From Gnetum montanum (lineage: Eukaryota > Streptophyta > Gnetopsida > Gnetales > Gnetaceae): 64,000 nucleotides of DNA. The stretch is from positions 417,910 to 481,909 of the forward strand of contig MNCI01022277.1 in NCBI GenBank assembly GCA_015680685.1. Direction: 5' to 3'. The translations under genes were made by a program, and so were the position numbers. Below the pieces are notes generated by a model that was not told the origin of the DNA, did not search any database, and worked only from the letters and a program-made list of their open reading frames with translations. Each line of letters begins with the position of its first letter. Positions within the stretch are counted from its first letter, which is position 1. Below are positions 55,331 to 64,000 of the stretch, piece by piece.

Positions 55331-56230
55331 CATGATGTGGAAGAGTCTGGACTAGTCTGGTGCTCATAAGATTGGTGTTTCTACAAGTTTCTTTTTTAAT
55401 TGTTAGAATGCATGTTCACATTCCTTGGTCCGAATGAAAGGTGCATATTTATTTATAAGCTCTACCAATGTCTTTGTGATCTCAAAGAAATTCTCTATAA
55501 ATCACTAGTAGTAGCTAGTGTGTCCAAGGAATGACTGGACATCTTTAATGATCTCTAGTTGGTGGGATATTCCTTAGATGACCTTTATCTTTTCTAGGTC
55601 TACCTCAATCCCTTTCTGTGAAATTTTATGCCCTAGCACTATGCCCTCTTGAACCATGAGATGGCTCTTCTACCAGTTGAACTGTAGGTTTGTCCCTCCA
55701 CATCTCTTCAATACTTACTCTAGGTGGTCTAAGGATTGCTCAAAGGTAGCTCCATAGGTGGAAAAGTTATCCATGAGGGCTTCAACACCACTACCAATCT
55801 GCTATTGAAAGATACTAAGGACCAAGCATTAAAAGGTTATAGGGTCATTGCATAGACCAAATGGCATCGTACAATATGCAAAAGTCCCCCAAGGACTCAT
55901 GAATGTTATCTTGTCTTGATCTTCTAGTGCAATTTGGATTTGGTTATAGTCACTATAACCATCCAAGAATCCATAATGACAATGCCTAGATATGGTGTCC
56001 AACACTTGATCCACAAATGACAAAGGAAAGTGATCTTTAAATGCTACCATATTTAACAACCTAAAGTCAATGTAGACCCACCATTTGTCACCATTCTTTG
56101 GAGTAATTACAAGTGGGCTAACCCACTCACTATCTACAATTGGATAAATGAACCCCACCTTGAGGAGTTGTTCAAATTCCTCTTTATTGATTTGCTTCAA
56201 TTTGGGGTTCAGCCACCTCTATGGTTGCCT
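55331..56230 (-). pseudogene. RT: reverse transcriptase and RNaseH of element H
   Basis: EFEQLLKVGFIYPIVDSEWV and VYIDFRLLNMVAFKDHFPLS are followed by YGFLDGYSDYNQIQIALEDQ and SPWGTFAYCTMPFGLCN (56200-55830). The catalytic box reads EALMDNFST near 55770, where Athila elements have FMDDFS, so the second Asp is Asn. The thumb (ILGHKIS... near 55620) and RNaseH start (PDxSRLFHIMIDASNYALEV, 55340) are interrupted by stops. Confidence 0.85.
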
Positions 56231-57110
56231 TCTAGGTTTCATGGCTAGGTCAGTGTAGATGCAATGCTAGCATATCCTTGGATCAATTCTTGTTAGCTTA
56301 GGATATGACCAAGCAAAGGTTATTGGTCATTTATCCACCACATTCAACAATGTTTCTTTTTATTCAGGAGTAAACTTGGCATTAATAATGACTGGTTTAC
56401 CATTCTTTAGAAATGCATATTCCATATCGACTGGTAAAGTATTTAGCTCTAAGGGCTGCTACTTAAAGCGATCAAGAATTTCCAACCCTCCCTAACAAGT
56501 ATCATTATCTTCATCAAAGAGTTGGGAATGAACTTGTTCAATTTTTTCCATGCCTTTGACATAAGCACATGTTAGGCTCTCAATTAGCTCCATGCATAAT
56601 ATGCTACTATATAAGTCAGCTATCAACCACTGGGTGTCCTCCTATTTTGTAGTTGCTATGTATAGACACTTTTGAATGTTAACCCCATGTGCACACTGAT
56701 TCCATGATTTAATGTATGTACTTCTGATGGACCAAATACTTTGCACACAATTGCACCTATTATTGCTATACACGATGCATGGTATATGCTTCTTCTCAAT
56801 CTTGCCTAGTTCATTTTCCTTGGATATTTCTAAAGATAGGTCCCTTATACCCATACATGCATTAACCGTGCTTAACCAAGCCCTTCCTGTAATGATGGAC
56901 AAGTCACTTTTGCAGTTTTCCACCTTGATTACTAGAAAATCGGCAAGATAGGACCACCCACAAACTATGGTCACAATTTCCTCTACTAATCCTAGAGGGA
57001 TAGTAAATAATTGATCTACTAATTCCAAATGAATGTTACTCTTCTTGATAGATGGTAGGTTTTCGGCCTTGTACATGTTATGGGAGATGAGATTAACTCT
57101 GGAACTAGAC
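56231..57110 (-). pseudogene. PR: protease region of element H
   Basis: The minus frame 57076-56642 has LELVDQLFTIPLGLVEEIVT and DLSIITGRAWLSTVNACMGI. This corresponds to the Athila pattern LGLVEDV...PLILGRPFL that follows the active-site Asp. The active-site motif itself should lie upstream of 57076 and is not readable. The rest to 56231 is a broken linker to RT. Confidence 0.7.
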
Positions 57111-59870
57111 TAAGAAGAGCCTTGCATGGCTCATGTCCAACAATCTATAGATAGATGAGTGGACTTCTTGGATCAAATATTTTCATAGAAAGATTGCTAG
57201 CCTTGATCCAGTTAGAAATAGCATAAGTTAGCATTACAGTGCAAATCCGAGGTAGCACTTGGTTTGAAGGGTACTTGAAGGTATTTAATGCAGAGGATGA
57301 GGATGGTGGAGTTGCAAGATGACCAGCTGGACTAGATTGTGATGGTTGAAGAGGACTACTAGGTCAAAAGAAAGGTCTTTTCCTAAATTGATTGTCTAGA
57401 CCACTTAGCTAAAAAACCAGTTGTGAGTGCACAACCCTTGTAGCATTTCATTGTTGCAACTATGGAGGAATCTCACNGCCCTTGTAGCATTTCATTGTTG
57501 CAACTATGGAGGAATCTCACCTTGCATAGATGGAGCAAGAGGTAATTGATTTGAAGGTGAAGGTGTATGTGTAGAGGGATGTGAAGGATGATATGGATAT
57601 GGATATGGGTTTTTCCCTTGAATAGATGGTGAATGTGTTTGATGGTACTCTGAAGGGTAGTAGTGATGCTACAATGATGTATGACTTGCAAAACTTCAAG
57701 GAGATATGGGTTGCTAAATATAGTACCCATATGGATTGGGGTGCCTATAAGGGTATTTTTGCCTTGGAAATGGCATTCCCCATAATTGTGGTTGATACCA
57801 CTATTGGTATTTCTCATACGGTTGTGAAGGAGTTCCACTCAGGTAGTAAGCTTGTTGTTGTTGATGGAACTACCTTGGATTACCTTGGATTACCTTGTTG
57901 TAGGCAAGGATTCAATGTGTACACCTTAAACTCTTGTAAGTGTGACACCACAGGGTAACATCCCTTTAGATGTTCATATTGACAAATGTCACATTCAATT
58001 TCATCATTAGATTTAGTTTCCATAACTTTATCTACTACTACAACTTTTCCCTTACCTCTTTGGTAGGCATGTTCAACTTCTTCTCGTCTCCTATGATTAC
58101 TATCACTACTTTACTCCTTGGATTCTTCAATGATCTTGATAGTAGTTTGAAACTTTTCATCCAAAGAGTCCCATAATTTGTCAACCTTGGCTGAAATATT
58201 AGAGATATATTTTTGGATAAGCAAGGTTTTCCTGTTCATTGCTTCATTGAGTGGTGACTCCTACTCATCACAAAATTGGACCTCATGTTTTCTGATGGAA
58301 GGATCCCTATTATACTCTTCAGCACTTTCCCTTTTTCATAGCTCACCTTCTTCTTTTTCTACCTACTCAATTAGCCTTTGGATCTAATGAGCTCTTAGTT
58401 TAGACAGTATCCATTACGCATACACCCCAAGGGTTCTTCTAGTTTCTACTTTGAGCCCATTTATGATGCAGCAAAGTTGTTCCCTCTGACATTAACCATG
58501 GCTAGGGCATCAGTGTAAGAGTGAATAGTATCTACTCATGACAGCATCCAAGGGTTCATGTGTTCCCTATTTCTAGCCTTGGATTTTCCTCCTCAGATTA
58601 GACACTCTAGAGTACATATGGTATTTGTCATTAAACAGCTCTAACATGGTACTCTATAGGCAAATGGATTCTAACTCTAAGGACTAGTACTAACTTTCAA
58701 ATTCCTTGATGAGTGTCCTGGGAAAAAGCTTGAGTTTCTACCATTCATTTTCTATGTTCTGTAGAGCACATGCATTATGAAAATATTGTAGATGCATTTG
58801 TGGATCAAAGTTGTATCCCCCCTCAAATCTTGGAATATTGTTCATGTCTAAGCACTTGATCCAACTATCTTTCATATGTCTGGTTGGAATTTTAACTGCC
58901 TCTACATTGTTGAGCATACTTCAACTTGGTAATAGAGGTTCATCATCATCACGACATTGATGATGTCAATGATGGTTTTGGCCATCCCTTCAATTTTGGT
59001 GGCCTTCATAATCATTGTTATCTAGCTAATTACCTTCATCACGATTATTTCAACGATAGCTTCCATGAGAATAGTTAGATGAAGAGGAATGTTTGGAATT
59101 GGATGAAGAGGATGAAGAGGAAGATGGAACGCCACTTCCACCATGGTGTCCACCACCACTCTTACACTTATTACAATCACCATCCTTAGATCCCTTACTA
59201 TTGTGATGCTTGCCTAAGTCCCTACCTTGGTTGTCACCTTTTCCTAAACCTAGTTTATGAATAGTGGATCACAAGGTCAGGTTCACACCCTGGCCATCTA
59301 TAACAAGGGATGGAGAATCTTCATGTTGAAAACCTTCAAAGGGAGGATCCTCATTGTCCTCTTGATTGAGTAGGAATAAGGGCTTAGTGAAATGTTTCCT
59401 CTTCATAGCATCATGGAGCTTCTCCTGATGTCGATCTCATTCGCATTGTGTTGCAGTGGGACAGTAGTTTCAAGTGTCATAACCATCCACAATGTATTCT
59501 TCATGAAGATCTACTATGATCAACTTCTTAAGAGTTTTCAACAGCATCTAGGACATAAATATATCAAGGGTTAAGATGATATTTCCCTCCATATCACACA
59601 ATCGCAGCTATTCATCCTAATGTAGGATGAAGGTGAAGTTTGGCACAAACTCATCTAGATGAGTATATACCACTTTGCACTCTTGTGGGACCAATGTTTT
59701 GACATCTTCGCACTTGTGAGAAAAAGAAGAGATTTTTCAAAACAAAATAAAATTATCAGTGTGCTTTTATAATTCTATATATAGTGGAAATGATATTGAC
59801 CTTGAGGTTCGTACAATGATATGAATAATATTCACTTAAACCTAAATAGCATACATTCCACAAACAAAGT
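57111..59870 (-). pseudogene. gag: gag region of element H, heavily decayed
   Basis: A Retrotrans_gag-like block lies at about 58810-58560 (minus): FDPQMHLQYFHNACALQNIE, then LKLFPRTLIKEFES and STMLELFNDKYH, with stops at the Trp positions. A Ser/Gly/His-rich low-complexity part at 59030-59230 and a Lys/Glu-rich part at 58050-58380 surround it. A Cys-rich CDICQYEHLKGCYP near 57985 may be a remnant of a zinc knuckle. The N ambiguity at 57477 lies inside. Confidence 0.6.
57435..57520. other. 42-bp perfect duplication around an N (likely assembly join)
   Basis: CCCTTGTAGCATTTCATTG... at 57435-57476 is repeated without a difference at 57479-57520. The only bases between are N and G. It is the only ambiguous base in the window. 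Confidence 0.85.
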
Positions 59871-59887
59871 CCTTGGTAACGGCACCA
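59871..59887 (-). other. primer-binding site of element H
   Basis: The minus strand reads TGGTGCCGTTACCAAGG, one base from the LTR end. It is close to TGGCGCCGTTGCCGGGG, the site complementary to tRNA-Asp used by Athila elements. Confidence 0.75.
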
Positions 59888-59888
59888 A

Positions 59889-60877
59889 TGATGAGCAGCA
59901 AAGTACCCCTACATCCAACCATATGAATCACAAAGTGTTCACACATGATTTGGTCAAATTCTATGGACTTTATCATTTTCAGTGCACTAGTCCTCTAGGA
60001 AGTGAATCTTTCCTTAAGGTCAATCATTGTCTTCCCAATTACACTCGTGATGTACACTGGTATGGTTAAGTGTAACTAAGGAATCTGATTTTTATCATTT
60101 TGTGTTTTTATAGTTTAGTGTTCAAAATGTAGATAAAAGTAATTGGATTGACTAATTTAAATTAACTAATTAATTATCATTTAACTAATCCTAACACAAA
60201 CATTCAGTCCCATTTTTTGTACACATCCTGAACCCACATATCGATTGTTGGGTGACCAAGTGCTATGCTACTAGGCGTACTAAGCAATAACACTACTAGA
60301 ATTACCAAGTGAATACATGTTACACTCAAAGTGGTCATACTTATGTGTATAATCTATCTTGCTTAATTGCCTCATTAACATAATAACTGGAAAATATTTA
60401 ATAACTAATTGAAAATATTTAACAAATAATTAAAAAAATTAAATGCATAAGTGAAATAGCTAATCTATCCAAAGTGTTTCAAGGTTTATCAAAAAGCTCA
60501 TCTTTATTGCTGCACACATTGTGATGCTCAAGTACAACAATGCTTGAATAAAGATCCGTACACTCAGTGACTCCTACTATAAGCACTCGGGGAAAAAATT
60601 CTAGCTTTTGAATGGAAAAACTGCAAGAGCTTCACAACAACTACAATCTTTGATGCCATAAATGTAGCTAGTAGGCATGTATTTATAGTTGAAAATCAAC
60701 ATTGCATCGATGGGGCCTCATCGACACATGATAAGATGCATCGACTAGGCCTTGTCAATGAGGCCCAATCGATGAGGCCACATTGACGCAACCAAATAAA
60801 CACAAGTCATCACTTAGTTATTTATATAATGAGAGGGATGAAGTCCCAAATCAACAAGTACCATAACAATATCATCA
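59889..60877 (-). repeat. 5' LTR of element H (minus)
   Basis: Bounded by TGATGAGCAGC and ATATCATCA on the plus strand, i.e. short inverted ends TGATGA...TCATCA. CTATAAATACATGCC (minus, near 60690) is the TATA box. Shared blocks with copies 1 and 3 are the TAGTAGGAGTCACTGAGTG part (minus strand, 60562-60580) and GTAGGGGTAC (59905). Confidence 0.8.
60700..60792 (-). repeat. ATCGATGAGGCC repeats upstream of the H TATA box
   Basis: CATCGATGGGGCCTCATCGAC, GCATCGACTAGGCCTTGTCAA, TGAGGCCCAATCGATGAGGCC and CACATTGACG form four to six units of a palindromic ATCGAT/GAGGCC motif on both strands. They lie immediately 5' of the TATA box in LTR orientation. Confidence 0.75.
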
Positions 60878-60949
60878 TAGAGGATAGAAGGTCCTCCAAG
60901 AAATCAAATGTACACCCAAATAAATCAAAAATACCTAGGCATTCCTATA

Positions 60950-62450
60950 GGGCATCAAAACCAAAAAAAATAGTCATGTGTAATATCATAAAGCTTATTT
61001 AAAATAGAGGGTATGCATATTTGGAAAAACACAAAAACACATAGTTTATAGGTACCACATTAGTTCATCTTGCAAGGAGTCATGAGTGTTAAACATTATC
61101 ATCGTGCATTCATAGATGTTTTCCCACAAGTGAAAGTTTGCAAATGCTTTTGAGATACATTTAAAGGGAGAGTTTTGGAACTTTGCATGAAAAGTGCAAG
61201 CATTTTGCTTAAGCCAAATCTCCCAGGTAACCTCCACGCATAATGAAATCTCATGCAAGTGGCTTTTAATGGTGGACCCTTTTGTAATCATTTCCCAACA
61301 TTGGTCTACATGATCCTAGTTCACATGTGCATGAACAACCTTTGTAAATAGACATTTCTTAAAAAGGTGTGTCATAGTTTCAATCTCCTTATACCAAAGG
61401 ATACACAAGGAGGTCATTGTAAAACCTCACCTTTGGTTGATAATGCAACCTTCAAATAAGATCCCATCCCATTACTTTGACAAAGGATTACCTATAAAGA
61501 CATGAGATCCATTGTGTGTAGTTTGTTGAACCAAAATGTAATGTATCTTCATGGGTTGAGTTAGGAAGGGCTATGTCTTTTAAGGATGTCAATAATTTTG
61601 GTAAACTAACCATGTCTATTATCATCATGAAAAATTAATGGAATTCTCCACTGTCCCATATTATACCAATCCTTTACATGTGCTCCTAGATGTCAGTGCA
61701 ATAGGGTGACTTCTTCAAAAAAAATTCCCCAATCATTTTGTGATGAGCTTATCCTAATAGAAGATCTTTCACTCAAATGTTTACTTTCCTAAATTTCTAG
61801 TATCCAAGTGAATAAAGAAAAGGTCATCCTCTTATAATGGTTTTTCATATCTCTAAGGCTCTAGCCAAGCAAGTTTACATTTGAAGACAATTGATCCAAA
61901 GATTATTTGCTCAGGATCAAACCTCCCAACCTAGATTAGTAGCCAAAATATAGGCCTACCTCTTGAAATCTTAAAGCTCATAACCACTTGCATGAACTAG
62001 GATAGCTACCTTATTCAAAGTAATCAAATGAAATTAGTGATGCTCCTCCCCACTAGATCAAAGAAAATTCCTCATAATTTGATTGACATGTAACACAAAT
62101 TGGTCTGGAGGATTAAAACTAGTGCACTATAAATGGGAATTCTCAAGAGGGTTGATTTAGTTAAAGTCAACATACCTGGAAAAGATAGAAACATACCTCT
62201 CCAAGAGGCCAACTTATTTTGCAACTATCCCTACACTTCTAATTGTTAGCTAATTTTTGTTTGCAAAATAGAGACTGTCCTAGATAGGTAGTTGAATGCA
62301 AGTCAGTAGTACATCCAAAAATATGCCTAATATGCTTAAATCTTTCTATTGAGAGTCCCACATGGAAAAGCTATCTCTTATTCCAAGGTGGCTAGGAATG
62401 GTAACCATGTGCACCTTGGTTTATTTACTCTAATTAAACTCATCGAGTGA
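60950..62450 (-). pseudogene. L1-type LINE, 3' part of ORF2 (decayed)
   Basis: On the minus strand the order is the RT thumb-like TTYLGQSLFCKQKL (62290) and LASWRGMFLSFPGMLTLTKS with IPIYSALVLIL (62220-62110). Then come the zinc-binding zf-RVT-like CILWYKEIETMTHLFKKCLF (61410-61350) and WEIWLKQNACTFHAKF (61240-61190). This order (SWKGKLLS-GGR-T, then zf-RVT, then W-x-IWxxRN) is typical for plant L1 RT proteins. Stops and frameshifts are frequent. No poly(A) tail was found at the low-coordinate end. Confidence 0.7.
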
Positions 62451-63562
62451 TCACAAGGACCCTTGATGATAAACCCTTTTCTTGCTAGTAACCAAGTATT
62501 CATCCAGCATTCCGAAGCTGATACCCTAAGGTATGAACCCACCACCTATCCATGGTTCTAGTAGCATTAGCTTCAATAGCTCACAATGTGACTCTTAGCT
62601 TTTTGTTAAATCTAAACTTGATTTATTAATTATAGATAGAGAAAACATTCGTGGATGAATTTTGTTATGTGAACATTTCATTAATCAAGGCTTCACTTCA
62701 AATTTGTTTAACACTCTTGAATCATCATTGCATATGTAACTCATTCATCCACCATTGGCTTATTAGATGACCATTCATAAATCACATTAATTGGTTTCCA
62801 CACACACATATTATGCTCAAAAAGTACAAAAATTTTAAGTAAACATACCAAACTTATGAAACACACAAATAGAAATAGTGGAAATAAATGAAAATTTTAG
62901 ACATTCCATAAGAATTCCTCCTCCATGATTGGTCCATGTCTATTGCTTGATGGACCTCTAAGTGTAGCATAGACATTGAGCATTAGGCATGCATAGATGT
63001 GTAAGATGTTGTTCATGATGTTTCAAGTGTTATCAATCAATGAAAAATATTCTATGTGGCTCATCTAAATGACATATTTGTATGGCACTACATGATTAGA
63101 AAGGATCACAAGGTATCTTCTCATAGTATGTTCTTTCAATCTCATCTATCCTACTAATTTCAAGGAAGGTCCTACAAGGCTAGCCTAGCATCAATGGTGC
63201 TCAACTAGGTGCTTCCCATGATGAAAAAAAAGTTCTCTCCCACCTTATTTTCTAGTTTGATCACAAAGAAACATATAGGATATGATTAGCCCACCAATGT
63301 TTTCATCACATTATTCAATTATTTCATAAGTTACATGTAAGATTGGTCTACTAGCTCTAGTCGAATGTTAGTACTTTTGAGAGGAGGAAGTCATCAACCA
63401 AGATACTACTACAATGATACGATGTTGACTTCAAAACCAAAGTCACAAAGAGAACCTTTTTCACCAATTTGGATCTCCATCATGGGATTGTGAGGATCTA
63501 ATCTCTTTTCTAGAAATTATCCTTCCTTGACTACCTATGTAGCACCTTGAACATAGAGATGG
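62451..63562. other. unassigned region before right LTR
   Basis: Possibly more decayed LINE sequence on the minus strand; I could not align it. AT-rich, with stops in all frames and no motif. Confidence 0.3.
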
Positions 63563-64000
63563 TGATGAGACACAATATCGCATGCACTGCGATATCGCGT
63601 CCGCGATATCGTGGTCCGCCACCAAATCTATAAATAAGAGGCAGCACTCCCTTCATTTCTCATCCTAGGCTAGAAGTAGCGAAGCTCTGGCAGTTTAGTC
63701 ACTCCAGAGATAGAATATTTTCCATGTGCCCGTAGTAGGAGTCCCCAAGTGAACGGATCTTTATTCGAGCAGCTTTGTACCTGAACATAAGTTGTGTATG
63801 GCAATAAAGATGAGCTTTGTAGATAAACCTTGCAGTGCATGGAATATGTTTATTACATGTTATTTATTGCTTTCCTAGTAACGCGGCATGAGTACGAATT
63901 GGTTACGAGCATTGACGAATGTGTACGGCTAACCAAGGAATCGGCTACTCATCGCGATTAGATTCTCTCACCCTTGTCTCCTAGAACGCGGGATGAGTAC
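63563..64000 (+). repeat. LTR-like copy 3 of the Athila-type family (runs off window)
   Basis: It starts TGATGAGACACAATATCGC. TATA box in ATCTATAAATAAGAGGCAGC (63628). CCCGTAGTAGGAGTCCCCAA and GTGAACGGATCTTTATTCGA follow at 63730. AATAAAGATGAGCTTTG (63803) matches 52944 in copy 1. Upstream of the TATA box are GCGATATCGC palindromes (63580-63618). Confidence 0.72.

Larger units (their letters stand above)
53487..60877 (-). mobile_element. Athila-type Ty3/gypsy element H, no matching 3' LTR
   Basis: On the minus strand from the right come an LTR (60877-59889), PBS, gag, PR, RT, RNaseH and integrase. RT and integrase motifs are of the Athila type. At the left, where a minus-oriented 3' LTR is expected, a plus-oriented copy of the family lies instead (52725-53486). 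The left limit of H is therefore uncertain. Confidence 0.7.

Noticed and set aside
1-64000. tRNA, rRNA, snRNA or microRNA genes
   Set aside because: No cloverleaf, rRNA core or long near-perfect hairpin was recognised. The LTR palindromes are too short for microRNA precursors.

Overview
The window is intergenic DNA from a land plant with a repeat-rich, probably large genome. I recognise no host gene, rRNA or tRNA. Nearly everything that can be assigned is decayed LTR retrotransposon of the Ty3/gypsy superfamily, with one LINE remnant. Most of it is Tat-clade (order gag-PR / RT-RNaseH-second RNaseH-integrase), plus one Athila-type element near the right end. In-frame stops are often TAG at positions where related copies have CAG, TGG or similar, and the paired LTRs differ mostly by transitions. 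Both fit old, methylated, deaminated plant DNA. The species cannot be named from the sequence.

Layout: Tat element A (+) spans 1-35291. Its 5' LTR is cut by the window edge, gag and PR lie at 1999-5452, RT to integrase at 28586-32004, and the 3' LTR at 33569-35291. Tat element B (-) spans 10696-27372 and is nested inside A. Tat element C (+) occupies 35292-43319. Its left part is missing here because A sits inside it. From 43320 to 51410 lies a scrambled set of Tat pieces: a minus pol fragment G, a plus LTR and gag (E), and a minus pol, gag and LTR (D). From about 52725 to 60877 is an Athila-type element (H, minus coding strand) with LTR copies facing each other. A L1-like LINE tail (-) follows, then another LTR copy of the H family runs off the right edge.

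The most interesting content is a gene carried by the Tat elements on the strand opposite to gag-pol, placed between protease and reverse transcriptase. Homologous copies lie at 6111-9823 plus 27793-27932 (in A, minus), 17147-20988 (in B, plus) and 35443-35564 (in C, first exon only, minus). The A and B copies share about ten exons, several introns at the same places, a coiled-coil region and an acidic C-terminal tail. B and C share a TATA-like box and first exon. Antisense introns would not be spliced out of the element's genomic RNA, which explains how an intron-containing gene can survive retrotransposition. The gene sits where Ogre-type Tat elements are known to have a sense-strand intron between PR and RT. 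A near-perfect splice donor at the end of PR in A fits that.

Two further family-wide signals stand out. A roughly 25-35 bp minisatellite with core TTAAACTAGCA, always in element-sense orientation, marks the module borders: after PR, before RT, after integrase. Short palindromes specific to each element family crowd the LTRs upstream of their TATA boxes (GCTACGTAGC-type, CTCACGCTG/CAGCGTGAG-type, ATCGAT- and GCGATATCGC-type), and two of these motifs recur in introns of the antisense gene. All structure and homology calls were made by eye within the window; none was checked against a database.
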